A stretch of 64,000 nucleotides of DNA from Candidatus Aminicenantota bacterium. GTDB lineage: Bacteria; Acidobacteriota; Aminicenantia; Aminicenantales; Saccharicenantaceae. This document shows, piece by piece, positions 56,120-64,000 of this stretch. The notes below the pieces were generated by a model. It saw nothing but the letters and a program-made list of their open reading frames with translations. It made no database searches and was not told where the DNA came from. The translations under genes and the position numbers were made by a program. Positions within the stretch are counted from its first letter, which is position 1; each line of letters begins with the position of its first letter. The stretch spans positions 186,001 through 250,000 of the forward strand of contig JACIYJ010000002.1 in assembly GCA_014360015.1 (NCBI GenBank). The letters are read 5' to 3'.

Positions 56120-57646
56120 TCATCCTCTCTGTCTGGTGCCGCCGACAGTGATGCCGCGTATTCTTACTGTCGGCTGACCAGCGGTGACTTCAGCTGACTG
56201 TCCCTTACCGCAGATGCCCGGGCCAAAATCAAGGTCGTTGCCAATGGCATCTATTCTGGTGATAATGTCTAAGCAGCTACCGATGAGAGTGGCTCCTTTG
56301 ACCGGAGTTGTCTTTTTACCGTTTTCGATGAGGTAGGCCTCCCGGCAGGTAAAATTAAAAACACCGGTGGTTGGGTCTACGCTGCCGCCACTTAGGCTCT
56401 GGACATAAAGACCATTCTTGGTCGAAGCGATGATGTCTTCTGGCTTGTCCTTACCTTTCTCGATAAAAGTGTTAGTCATACGTGGGATTGGATAATAGCG
56501 GAAGCTTTCCCGGCGGCCGTTACCGGTGCGTTCCATTTTGAGTTGTTTAGCTGAAAGGATATCAGTCATGAATTTGACTAAGACTCCGTTTTCAATCAGG
56601 ACATTCCGTTTCATCTGAGTACCTTCGTCGTCAAAATCAGTGGTGCCGCGGAAATTGGGCAGAGAACCATCATCCACCATGGTGAAGATGTCTGCCGCCA
56701 CTTTCTTCCCCAGCTTGCCGACAAAAACACCGGTCTGTTTGGTAATGTTGTCAGCTTCAAGGGGATGACCTACTGCTTCATGAACCAACACTCCACCCCA
56801 GCCGTTCTGGATGACCACATCCATTTTGCCAGCCGGAGCGTCCTTAGCTTCAAGCATGGCTACTGATTCTCTGGCTGCTTCCCGAGCTGCTTTTTCCGGC
56901 GGCAACTCGTCGAACATTTCGAGTCCAGAATGGCGGCTGAGCCTTTCTCTTCCCATATGTGAGGTGTTGTTGCCGACAGCCAAAGTCTGGACGACGAAGA
57001 AAATAAGGGGCAAGCTGCTTTTGAGTAAAATTCCTTCGGAGTTGGCAATTATTCTATCTCTGATTTCATCGTAATAATTGATCGAAGCCATCTTAATTCT
57101 GGGATCGTAACTCAGAGCTGCCTCATGAGCTCGCTGCATTATTTCCATTCTTTTTGAATCGGCCACATCCTGGAGTGGAATTTTTACCGTGATGTAGGAA
57201 GGTCTTTTTTGCTCTTTAACGTTGATTGGCTGGACTTTTTTACCTGATGAAGCAATGAGCGAAGCTACCTCAGCGGCCCGCAGAATTTTTTCTTCAGAGA
57301 GCTCATCAGTGTAGGCATAGCCGGTTTTGTCTCCATCAATGACTCTGACTCCGGCTCCCTGAATCAAGCCGAAAACAGCGCTTTTAAACTTACCTTCTTC
57401 CAGGACAATCGTCCGGGAGATCCTGTTTTCCACGTAAATGTCGGCAAAATCACCGCCTCTTTTCAGGGCTGTGGCGATGGCTTTGTTCAGGATTTCTGGC
57501 GAAAGATCAACCTTACGAGCTTCGCTTCCGGCCAGAAGGTTTTTGATGAGCAGCGGACTGGCCGCCAGGGCCAGACTTCCCTGAAAACTCAGGATGAGAA
57601 ACTTTCTTCGGTCGATCGGTTTTAATTCTGGAAAATAATCATTCAT
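56120..57646 (-). CDS. tldD: TldD-family metallopeptidase with Tat-like signal
   Basis: The 508-residue protein carries the TldD zinc motif HEAVGHPLEAD (HExxxH) and GTTDFDDEGTQMKR, LSGGSVDPTTGVFNF and VKGATLIG. Unlike cytoplasmic TldD of Escherichia coli it starts with a twin-arginine-like signal: PIDRRKFLIL (Arg13-Arg14), then a hydrophobic run (GSLALAASPLLI). This implies export of a folded enzyme to the periplasm. The partner pmbA gene follows, but its product has no signal, so either it travels with TldD or they do not meet. Confidence 0.9.
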   Translation of the reverse strand: MNDYFPELKPIDRRKFLILSFQGSLALAASPLLIKNLLAGSEARKVDLSPEILNKAIATALKRGGDFADIYVENRISRTIVLEEGKFKSAVFGLIQGAGVRVIDGDKTGYAYTDELSEEKILRAAEVASLIASSGKKVQPINVKEQKRPSYITVKIPLQDVADSKRMEIMQRAHEAALSYDPRIKMASINYYDEIRDRIIANSEGILLKSSLPLIFFVVQTLAVGNNTSHMGRERLSRHSGLEMFDELPPEKAAREAARESVAMLEAKDAPAGKMDVVIQNGWGGVLVHEAVGHPLEADNITKQTGVFVGKLGKKVAADIFTMVDDGSLPNFRGTTDFDDEGTQMKRNVLIENGVLVKFMTDILSAKQLKMERTGNGRRESFRYYPIPRMTNTFIEKGKDKPEDIIASTKNGLYVQSLSGGSVDPTTGVFNFTCREAYLIENGKKTTPVKGATLIGSCLDIITRIDAIGNDLDFGPGICGKGQSAEVTAGQPTVRIRGITVGGTRQRG

Positions 57647-57857
57647 AATTACCCCCGGAAGATGATTTTATCAAAAAATGCTTTTCTAATGGCTGAGGCC
57701 ATTGTTTTCGCCAGCTAAATTCTATTCCGGCTCCCTTAACTTTTATCTTATCTCAGCCTATCGGTCAAGCTTTAATTAGCTAATTCATTTTGAAATTTAT
57801 TAATCATATCATCAAGCAACTAAGGAGTAGTCAGGTAGATTAATCACTCGGGAGCCC

Positions 57858-57886
57858 TTGACAGATTAGCATATAAGGTGTATTTT
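57858..57886 (+). promoter_or_regulatory. Promoter of the ArsR redox cassette
   Basis: A perfect TTGACA (57858-57863), a 17-bp spacer and TATTTT (57881-57886) form a strong sigma-70 promoter. The -10 overlaps the left arm of the palindrome at 57883-57916, and transcription would begin near 57893, about 15 bases before the chosen ATG. Confidence 0.6.
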
Positions 57887-57916
57887 ATCATTTCGATATT
57901 TCGCCAAATGATAAAA
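57883..57916. promoter_or_regulatory. Perfect 11-bp inverted repeat, likely ArsR-type operator
   Basis: TTTTATCATTT (57883-57893) and AAATGATAAAA (57906-57916) are exact reverse complements with a 12-bp spacer. The element covers the -10, the transcription start and the regulator's start codon (ATG at 57908 is in the right arm). Imperfect AT-rich 12-2-12 style operators at this position are typical of ArsR/SmtB repressors; autoregulation is inferred. Confidence 0.6.
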
Positions 57917-58303
57917 CATAGCTTAAAAGAAATAAACAAAATTCTGGCAGCCCTGGCTGAAACTAACAGATTACGCATTCTGATGATGCTGAAAACCAGA
58001 CCATTGGCTGTTTGTGAGATTCGAGAGATTCTTGGCCTTTCGTTTTCAACTGTTTCCAAGCATCTCTCTGTTCTGAGAGAAGCCGGGTTAATCGATTTTG
58101 AGAAAGATGGCAAGTGGGTTAATTACCGGTTCAACCAGGAGCTTCCAGAGGTAGCCAGAGAATGGCTGGCTCTGCTCTTAGAGCAAATTTCTTCTGATCC
58201 CCAGATTCAGAGCGATTTAGAAAAAATTTTTGTGGTGGATAAATTCAAAATCTGTCAGAAACCAGATTCTGAAATCGATAATTATGAAAACAAGGAGGAA
58301 TAA
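57908..58303 (+). CDS. ArsR/SmtB-family winged-helix repressor
   Basis: ATG at 57908 is preferred because the promoter starts transcription downstream of the GTG at 57878; the message would be almost leaderless. The 131-residue protein has the ArsR fold: LAALAETNRLRILMML, then LAVCEIREILGLSFSTVSKH and LSVLREAGLIDFEKDGKWVNYRF. Where classical ArsR has ELCVCDL (two Cys for arsenite), it has one, Cys36 (LAVCEI), with another cysteine near the end (Cys116). So the inducer may be a thiol-reactive or metal ligand. It heads a four-gene cassette. Confidence 0.88.
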   Translation: MIKHSLKEINKILAALAETNRLRILMMLKTRPLAVCEIREILGLSFSTVSKHLSVLREAGLIDFEKDGKWVNYRFNQELPEVAREWLALLLEQISSDPQIQSDLEKIFVVDKFKICQKPDSEIDNYENKEE

Positions 58304-58306
58304 AAC

Positions 58307-58669
58307 ATGAAAAAAGCAATCTTAGTTTGTACTTGCAGCTTTGCCTGTCCTAGCATGAAAGATTTGAATTTCGCCGAGCTGGCAGAAAGGGTCAGGCTGG
58401 AACTGCCGCACGACTATATGCTGCTTCATCCCCGTCTCTGCGAAGCTAACGGTGAGGCGATGATGGAAGACCTGCTCAAGAAAGACGGTGTGGTTTACAT
58501 CACGGCTGCCTGCAAGCCAGAAAAACAGGCTAAATTGCTGCGGGATGGTTTCCAGAAAGCCGGTGTACCTATGGATAACCTGAGATTTAAGCCGGTCTCC
58601 ATTCAATTTAAGAACACTGAACAGGCTTTCGAAGAAATCAAAAAAGCTTTAGAGGAGTTAGGCAGATGA
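58307..58669 (+). CDS. Stand-alone HdrA N-terminal-like redox protein
   Basis: AAGGAGG lies 10 bases upstream. The 120-residue protein has five cysteines: VCTCSFAC (Cys8, Cys10, Cys14), RLCEANGE (Cys45) and TAACKPEKQ (Cys69). The pattern resembles the small N-terminal domain of HdrA (CHCG motif, a middle Cys, and a Cys before a PxxxxxL helix), which binds a [4Fe-4S] cluster, but here without the flavin domain. It overlaps the ferredoxin gene by four bases (ATGA). It probably binds an Fe-S cluster and passes electrons to or from the ferredoxin; assignment is tentative. Confidence 0.6.
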   Translation: MKKAILVCTCSFACPSMKDLNFAELAERVRLELPHDYMLLHPRLCEANGEAMMEDLLKKDGVVYITAACKPEKQAKLLRDGFQKAGVPMDNLRFKPVSIQFKNTEQAFEEIKKALEELGR

Positions 58670-58959
58670 GTGGTCGTTCTCATTATCTTGGGATTCCCAG
58701 AGAAAAAATTCCCTGGTATCCGACCATCAATCCGGACCTCTGTACTAACTGCGGCAGTTGTATTAATTTCTGTGCTAATAATGTTTTTGAACCAGGTGAT
58801 TCCCATCCCGAAGTGGTCAATCCCCTAAACTGTGTCGTGGGTTGTAGCGCCTGTGCCCGGGAATGCCCGGCTGAGGCTATCACCTTCCCCAGCCAGAAAA
58901 AGCTGGTGGCTCTCTTGCAGAAGCTCCGGGAGGAAATGAGCTCAGGCCCGAAGGAATAA
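58666..58959 (+). CDS. 2[4Fe-4S] ferredoxin
   Basis: The 97-residue protein has IPREKIPWYPTI before the first cluster motif CTNCGSCINFC (Cys26, 29, 32, 36), then CVVGCSACAREC (Cys56, 60, 63, 67) for a second cluster. The C-terminal helix is charged. It is a low-potential electron carrier in the cytoplasm and is translationally coupled to the HdrA-like gene upstream. Confidence 0.9.
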   Translation: MSGRSHYLGIPREKIPWYPTINPDLCTNCGSCINFCANNVFEPGDSHPEVVNPLNCVVGCSACARECPAEAITFPSQKKLVALLQKLREEMSSGPKE

Positions 58960-59002
58960 AAAGGATTATTAAAAAAACAAAATAAATAAAAGAGAGATAA
59001 AA

Positions 59003-59350
59003 ATGAAAAAAGTTAAAATCATCCTGGATGGCGAAATCAGGTCCTGCTGTTCCAGCTATCCTCCGGACCTGGTTTGGGAGATTGTTCAGGGCTGGCTTGG
59101 AGATAAAGCCGAGCTGGAAGTTATTGATAAAAACCAGGCTAACTGGCAGCCGGACCCCTTGGCTTCTCTGGCAGAAAAGTACTTCGGCTCAGCCATCTAT
59201 CCTCTGGTTTATGTAGAAGATAAGATAGCGATGATTGGCGATATCCCTGATGCTCAGACCCTGATGGAGATGATAGAAGGCAAAGTTGCCTATGGAGTGA
59301 GCGGAGAAGACATTCTGGATGAAGCCAGGAGGCATGGGCTTTTAAAATAA
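59003..59350 (+). CDS. Thioredoxin/ArsD-like protein with vicinal cysteines
   Basis: The 115-residue protein starts after AGAGAGAT. It reads as a thioredoxin-like beta-alpha-beta unit: KKVKIILDG strand, then SCCSSYPPDLVWEIV with vicinal Cys15-Cys16 at the active-site position, and a second half with YPLVYVEDKIAMIGDIP (a cis-Pro-like turn) and a helix. ArsD metallochaperones have a similar CC motif and V-G-x-x-P ending, but lengths and context differ. It is likely a thiol carrier or metal(loid)-binding protein in the ArsR cassette. No homolog can be confirmed by eye. Confidence 0.55.
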   Translation: MKKVKIILDGEIRSCCSSYPPDLVWEIVQGWLGDKAELEVIDKNQANWQPDPLASLAEKYFGSAIYPLVYVEDKIAMIGDIPDAQTLMEMIEGKVAYGVSGEDILDEARRHGLLK

Positions 59351-59554
59351 TTGAAGTAGATAGCTCGCTTGCGGTTGGTGACTGCTTTTTGAAGCCATGA
59401 TTTATCGGCGGGTGCCTTTATTTAAAAGTTCAGAATACAGAGTAAAATTAAGATCCAGATCAGAAAATTGCGACACCTGAGAACACCTCGGCCGAACCTG
59501 AAACCCGCTTTTGATTCTGAATCTCTTTATCTAAAAAATTAAAAAATTAACCCA

Positions 59555-60958
59555 TCAAATTAAGCTCACTTCTTCCAGATACTCGGGCTCAGCCACGGGC
59601 CAGCCAAGCTCTTCCCTGATTTCTTTAGCCAGATGAGAGATGACTTCTTTTTCACCATGGGTTAAGAACAGTTTTTTTGGTGGCTGTTTAAAAAAGCTGA
59701 GCCAGTGACGGAGCTGTCGATGGTCAGCATGGGCTGAAAATCCCTGGATTTCTTCAATTCGAGCCTTAACTTGGTACATCTGACCATAAATTCTGACTGG
59801 AGATTGACCATCAAGAATCTGACGTCCTAAGGTACCACGGGCCTGGTAGCCGACGAACAAGATGGTCGATTCAGGTCTTCCGATATTGTTGACCAAATGC
59901 TGCTTGATCCGACCGCCAGTGCACATTCCTGAGCCAGCCATGATGATACTCGAGCCCTTGACTTTCTCGATGGCTCTGGATTCATCAAAGCTCTGGACTA
60001 ACCTGAGACCGGGAAAATCGAAAGGATTCTGGCCTGAAGAAAACATCTGCCGGGCTTCCTCGTCAAGGTATTTTAGATAATGGCCAAAAACATTGGTCAC
60101 ACTGACTGCCATCGGGCTGTCCAAAAACACCGGTAACTGCGGAATCTTTTTCTTCCTGATTAATTTGCTCAAATGATACATCAGCTCTTGGGCTCGTTCA
60201 ATAGCAAAGGTTGGGATCACCAGATTACCGCCGGTTCGGTATACCCGGTTGACGTTTTCAGTTAGTCGCTCACCAACCTGTTCGGGATGGTCGTGTTCCC
60301 GGTCGCCGTAGGTTGATTCCAGAAAAATGTAATCAGCTTCAGAAAAGGTTTCTGGGTCCCGAACCAGAGGTTTATTCCACTGACCGAGATCACCGGAAAA
60401 AATAATCCGATTAGTCTGGCCATTATTCCTGGCTAAGACTTCAATGATGGAAGAGCCAAGAATATGGCCGGCTTCGTGGAAAACAATCTGAACGTCCGGG
60501 CTCAGGTTAATTTTCATCTGGTAATCGACTGATTCTACCAGAGGCAGGGCTTTTTCCACGTCAGTCACAGTGTAAAGCGGGATTTCCGGATACGGACCGC
60601 GACGGCCCTCTCTTTCATGACGTTTCTTTTTGATTAGAGCATCTTCTTCTTGGAGCTTGGCGGTATCGAAAAGCACTATGGGCAAAATTTCTGAAGTCGG
60701 CGGGGTACAGAGAATTCGACCACGGAAACCTTCCTTGACTATCTTGGGAATCAAACCGGAATGGTCAAGGTGAGCATGAGTCAGCAGAAGATAATCAATT
60801 TTTTCAGGCGGAAAAGGAAAGGGATTCCAGTTCCGGCTCTGATAATCTCTTTCCTGATAAAGGCCACAATCGATTAAGAAGTTTAAACCGTTGACCGAAA
60901 GAAGATAAGACGAGCCGGTTACCTGGCCGGCCGCGCCGAGAAACTTAACCCTGATCAT
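59555..60958 (-). CDS. Beta-CASP metallo-beta-lactamase-fold RNase-like protein
   Basis: The 467-residue protein has the metallo-beta-lactamase zinc motif THAHLDHSG and FHEAGHILGSSI, FSGDLGQWN and the beta-CASP part with STYGDREH, GSGMCTGGRI and GFSAHADHRQL, ending with LTHGEKEV. This matches CPSF73/Ysh1-like bacterial enzymes (MBL-fold RNA metallohydrolases), which cut or trim RNA. It overlaps the upstream membrane-protein gene by four bases (ATGA). Substrate unknown. Confidence 0.9.
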   Translation of the reverse strand: MIRVKFLGAAGQVTGSSYLLSVNGLNFLIDCGLYQERDYQSRNWNPFPFPPEKIDYLLLTHAHLDHSGLIPKIVKEGFRGRILCTPPTSEILPIVLFDTAKLQEEDALIKKKRHEREGRRGPYPEIPLYTVTDVEKALPLVESVDYQMKINLSPDVQIVFHEAGHILGSSIIEVLARNNGQTNRIIFSGDLGQWNKPLVRDPETFSEADYIFLESTYGDREHDHPEQVGERLTENVNRVYRTGGNLVIPTFAIERAQELMYHLSKLIRKKKIPQLPVFLDSPMAVSVTNVFGHYLKYLDEEARQMFSSGQNPFDFPGLRLVQSFDESRAIEKVKGSSIIMAGSGMCTGGRIKQHLVNNIGRPESTILFVGYQARGTLGRQILDGQSPVRIYGQMYQVKARIEEIQGFSAHADHRQLRHWLSFFKQPPKKLFLTHGEKEVISHLAKEIREELGWPVAEPEYLEEVSLI

Positions 60959-61821
60959 TGGACTCCTCTGTATTCAAAATAATAGCTGGTTTCCAGGCCA
61001 ATAAAAACCAGCCTGGTAAAAATCCTGAAGAAAATATAAACCTGACCCAGGATGATAATCACCAGGACTCCAGCCGCATTGTTGGTGGTAAAGAGCCTGC
61101 CGACTAAAAGAAAAAGCAGAGAAATTATTATAAAGATGAAGGCAGTAATAAGATAAAGCCACCAGAGCTTGAAGAAATGGTTTTTCAGGAAGCTTAAGGC
61201 TGTGCCAAGGGCAGGGATAACTTTTTTCGATTCAGAGACGATGATTATTCTGACCAGATCAAAGAGCAGTTTGAAGACCGTCCAGAAAAGAATTGCCAGC
61301 AGCAGCTTGAGGTTTGAACCGAGAATTACTGGCCATTCGGTAATAGCATTATCTATCCAGAGGTTTAAGGGCAAGGCTAAAAGGCGATATACCAGAAAGA
61401 TCAGGACAAAAAAAGGAAGCGAACTGATAAAGGTCAGGAAAAACTGCCAGAAATGATGACAGCCGTCAGCCAGAAAATCCTTGAACGTTATTTTCTTTTC
61501 CAGGCCCACCATCTGGCCAAAAACACCAGCATTCAGAAATATTGAGAGCAGGCCAAATAAAAAGATGACTGTCAGAACCAGCGAAAAATACGGCTGGAAG
61601 ATATTCTGATTGGCCATAAAAACTTCAACCAGGTGCAATTCAAAGGGCATAAAGGGCGGCTGGCTGAGATAAAAATGACCGAGGTTATTCCTGACGATTG
61701 AGGTTATTGGAACGATGGCCAATAAGGCAAAAGGCAGAATTATCAACCACAGATAAATAACCAGCCTGAATCTGGAAAATCCCTGTCTTATTCCGGAATT
61801 TATAAAATAAGCTGTTCTCAT
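60955..61821 (-). CDS. Polytopic membrane protein, unknown
   Basis: The 288-residue protein has about six transmembrane helices: LWLIILPFALLAIVPI, FSLVLTVIFLFGLLSIFL, FFLTFISSLPFFVLIFLVY, LLLAILFWTVFKLLFDLV, LYLITAFIFIIISLLFLLVG and GVLVIIILGQVYIFFRIF. There are no obvious catalytic residues. The layout recalls six-helix membrane domains of the DUF4013 or glycerophosphodiesterase-associated type but I cannot assign a family. It lies between the M1 aminopeptidase gene (19 bases upstream) and the beta-CASP gene, probably in one transcript. Confidence 0.7.
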   Translation of the reverse strand: MRTAYFINSGIRQGFSRFRLVIYLWLIILPFALLAIVPITSIVRNNLGHFYLSQPPFMPFELHLVEVFMANQNIFQPYFSLVLTVIFLFGLLSIFLNAGVFGQMVGLEKKITFKDFLADGCHHFWQFFLTFISSLPFFVLIFLVYRLLALPLNLWIDNAITEWPVILGSNLKLLLAILFWTVFKLLFDLVRIIIVSESKKVIPALGTALSFLKNHFFKLWWLYLITAFIFIIISLLFLLVGRLFTTNNAAGVLVIIILGQVYIFFRIFTRLVFIGLETSYYFEYRGVQ

Positions 61822-61840
61822 TTTTTTTTCTCCTTTTCGG

Positions 61841-63931
61841 TCACAACAGACAGGATAAAGTCAGTAAAAGATTTTGCATTAGCCAGAGCAGGTTACTTTG
61901 AAAAGCCAGAATCTTATGCCCAGGCCCTGAGGCTGAATAACTGTTGTTAGAAAAATTAGTATCAACCAGCCAGATACAATCAGGGTCAAGGACAGCCGTT
62001 TTTACTCGGCTGGGTTTTTCAAAGGTGAAGCGAACCCATCTGCTCTGACCATCCCATTCCCGCCATTCCACACTTCCATCTTCAAATTCTACTTTAAGCT
62101 TGAGCTTTTCTTTAGGACCGATTCGGGCTTCTCCATAACGCCTGAGAGTGATGGTGGTTTCATAAATTTTTTGTTTCTTTTTTTTGGGTTCTGGCTTTTG
62201 GTGATTGGAATTTTTTACTGGCTGATCGTCAAAAATTCCCTCAAATTTATCGGGTTTTTCTGTGGTCTCAACCGAGGAAATAGCATAATCAAAATCCTTG
62301 GTGTTGAAGAAAAATTCCTGGAAAAACCAGGTCAGGTCTTTCCCTGAAACTTCGTTAACTACTTTGATGAAATCTTCAGTTTTTGGGTGCTGGAAACGAT
62401 ACCTCATCTGAAAAGTTCGCATGATTTTAGCCATAGTCTTCTGGCCCAGTAATCTTTCCAGGGTATAAAGACAGGTCGAAGCTCGCTGATAAACATTAAG
62501 GGCATAGCTACCTGAATTGTAGAACTTCCAGGAAAGAGTGACGATGGGGTCAAGTTTGGCTACGGTCGAAGAAAACAAGCGGTCGGTCTGCCAATCATAA
62601 ACTGCCGGAAGTTTGATGAACCAGCTCAGAGGTAAACCGTTTAACCTAAGCGGCAGTTTTCCCGGACCATAAGCTGCAGCCACTGTCTTGCCCGTAGAAT
62701 AGGTATTAATGCCCTCGTCCAGCCAGGCTTCTTCGAACTCGTTATTAGCTACCATTCCGTACCAGTAACCATGACCGAATTCATGGATGATGACGCCTTC
62801 GGGCGACAGCACATCTTTTTCCAGAATGACCGAGGTTCCGGCTGTGAACAGAGTCGGATACTCCATTCCGCCGCTGCCCGTCCTGAAAGGCGGGTCAACC
62901 ATAGTAATAGTTCGGTAAGGATAAGGACCGAACCAGAGTCCATAATATTTGAGAGCTGCTTTGAGAGCCTTAAAATGACGCTCGATCTGGTTCCGGTGCT
63001 GTTTTTCGATCAGCAGAATCATCCGGACGTCTGGAAGCTTAATCTCCTCAAGTGAGAGGCCAAGCAGGTCAGCCACCTGACGGTACTCTTCGGCTGTAAC
63101 TTCTTCATCAGCTTTAAACAGCCGCTCTACTTTTATAAACCTGGGCGACGCTGTCCAGGCAAAATCGTGAATGTTCTGCTGAACATAGGTATAAGTGGCT
63201 TTTCCGGTTTTGGAGTCGACCGTCTTTCCTACCTCTTCTCCGCAGGCTCCAACCACAAATTTTTCCGGCACGGTTATTTTCACCTGAAAATCAGCGAAAT
63301 CAGCAAAAAATTCTGAATTCAAATGATACTGGTGACAGTTCCAGCCTTTCCCTTCCTCATAAACTCCTGGTTTGGGAAACCACTGGGAGATAAAAAAGCC
63401 ATCCTGATAATAGCCGGCCCGCAGTCCATTCCTCGGAACCTTGGCTTGAAATTCCAGATTCAGAGTAACTGACTGACCGGGAGCTACCGGCTGAGGCAGA
63501 ACTACTCTGAGAACCGTCTGGTCAAAGGGGTTAGGAGGCTCGTCAGGGCTGATGAAAGAAGCGGCTGGCATCAGGTCCTGGCCGTCAGCTGTGGTCATTG
63601 AAGTAATTTTTATCCAACCCCATTCGTCTTTTTTTACTCTGTATCTTTTAAAGAGCTTTTCCATCCTGGATTCTCTGGCCACTGTGGACAGCTCGTTTTT
63701 AAAGGCATTCCAGTATAGATGGAGCTGAATATCCGGGACATAGTCCTGAGTCAGATTGGTCCAGACAATGGTTTCACTGGCCTGAAGAGTATGAGTCTCC
63801 GGAAGGAGTTCGACTTTCAAGTCATATTTGACCGGCCTTTCTCCGGTCATCGACAAAAGTCTTGCCGGGAAAATTAAACCCAATATCAAGCAGACTATTA
63901 ATTTTGTTTTTTTTGAGTTTTTGTTTTTCAT
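61841..63931 (-). CDS. Exported M1-family zinc aminopeptidase
   Basis: The 696-residue protein has a signal peptide (residues 1-27). The M1 core shows the substrate motif GGMEYPTL in place of GAMEN, the zinc site HEFGHGYWYGMVANNEFEEAW (HExxH with the third ligand Glu 18 residues on, shown in two parts: HEFGH and EAWLDEG), and a downstream Tyr in NVYQRAS. A C-terminal part contains a Lys-rich linker (KPEPKKKKQK) before a beta domain. It would cut N-terminal residues from peptides outside the cytoplasm. It is the first gene of a minus-strand group with the membrane protein and beta-CASP genes. Confidence 0.9.
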   Translation of the reverse strand: MKNKNSKKTKLIVCLILGLIFPARLLSMTGERPVKYDLKVELLPETHTLQASETIVWTNLTQDYVPDIQLHLYWNAFKNELSTVARESRMEKLFKRYRVKKDEWGWIKITSMTTADGQDLMPAASFISPDEPPNPFDQTVLRVVLPQPVAPGQSVTLNLEFQAKVPRNGLRAGYYQDGFFISQWFPKPGVYEEGKGWNCHQYHLNSEFFADFADFQVKITVPEKFVVGACGEEVGKTVDSKTGKATYTYVQQNIHDFAWTASPRFIKVERLFKADEEVTAEEYRQVADLLGLSLEEIKLPDVRMILLIEKQHRNQIERHFKALKAALKYYGLWFGPYPYRTITMVDPPFRTGSGGMEYPTLFTAGTSVILEKDVLSPEGVIIHEFGHGYWYGMVANNEFEEAWLDEGINTYSTGKTVAAAYGPGKLPLRLNGLPLSWFIKLPAVYDWQTDRLFSSTVAKLDPIVTLSWKFYNSGSYALNVYQRASTCLYTLERLLGQKTMAKIMRTFQMRYRFQHPKTEDFIKVVNEVSGKDLTWFFQEFFFNTKDFDYAISSVETTEKPDKFEGIFDDQPVKNSNHQKPEPKKKKQKIYETTITLRRYGEARIGPKEKLKLKVEFEDGSVEWREWDGQSRWVRFTFEKPSRVKTAVLDPDCIWLVDTNFSNNSYSASGPGHKILAFQSNLLWLMQNLLLTLSCLL

Positions 63932-64000
63932 TGATTTCCTTTCAGTCAGACTGATTTATCATTTTATCTCAAATTTTTATACGAGAAGCCAAGATTTGAA

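Noticed and set aside
59003-59350. Vicinal-Cys protein as a certain ArsD
   Set aside because: The CC motif and fold-like pattern are similar, but the usual arsA/arsB partners and the extra ArsD cysteine are absent, so only a loose similarity is reported.

Overview
The window is 64 kb of a compact, moderate-GC bacterial chromosome. It reads as a Gram-negative-type, peptide-degrading heterotroph: there are Sec signal peptides, one lipoprotein, a PilT motor, a lytic transglycosylase, and many secreted peptidases. The combination of tricorn-type, M28, M14, M1 and TldD/PmbA peptidases, a D-aminoacylase and a giant VPS10/BNR-type exported protein resembles Candidatus Aminicenantes or other Acidobacteriota-like lineages. 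That placement is inference from gene content, because there is no rRNA gene here. No CRISPR array, prophage or insertion sequence was found. One tRNA gene (Leu, anticodon UAG) is present.

Layout. 1-5 kb: the 3' end of a tricorn-type peptidase, an M28 peptidase, an Mrp/NBP35 ATPase, a frameshifted small membrane ORF and a DUF4139/MuiA-like exported protein. 5.5-12.4 kb: a Ca2+-type P-ATPase, an exported metallo-beta-lactamase-fold protein, a PhoR-like histidine kinase, a stand-alone dsrC and a cysteine desulfurase convergent with it. 12.7-19.4 kb: D-aminoacylase lipoprotein, folK, a large M14 carboxypeptidase, yraN and cysS. 19.5-23.1 kb: separate lysine-ketoglutarate reductase and saccharopine dehydrogenase genes followed by a MEMO-family gene. 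23.1-29.3 kb: a heat-shock operon hrcA-grpE-dnaK-dnaJ-rsmE-Ser/Thr kinase behind a CIRCE-like operator; its DnaK is short and lacks most of the lid. 29.5-36 kb: pilT, alaS, a lytic transglycosylase, a lipid kinase and two small membrane proteins. 36-45 kb: a protease-like/TPR fusion, tRNA-Leu, then tig-clpP-clpX-lon-rho. 45-47.4 kb: a 624-bp gene-free stretch with DnaA-box-like words, then parB-parA. 47.5-57.6 kb: a frameshifted VPS10-like gene, two tandem M14 carboxypeptidase paralogs (the first with a scrambled active site), and a pmbA-tldD pair whose TldD has a Tat-like signal. 57.8-59.4 kb: an ArsR-controlled redox cassette (HdrA-N-like protein, 2[4Fe-4S] ferredoxin, thioredoxin/ArsD-like protein). 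59.5-64 kb: a beta-CASP metallohydrolase, a polytopic membrane protein and an M1 aminopeptidase.

How the genes fit together. Exported peptidases would supply peptides and amino acids, D-aminoacylase would handle N-acyl-D-amino acids, and the saccharopine pair would feed lysine carbon into central metabolism. The cytoplasmic quality-control set (trigger factor, ClpXP, Lon, DnaKJ-GrpE) is grouped in two blocks. The items most worth a second look are the ArsR/HdrA-like/ferredoxin/thioredoxin-like cassette with its perfect operator palindrome, the orphan DsrC with an inverted repeat over its ribosome-binding site, the lidless DnaK, the Cys-for-Ser substitution in the HtrA-like/TPR protein, and the M14 paralog with swapped zinc ligands.
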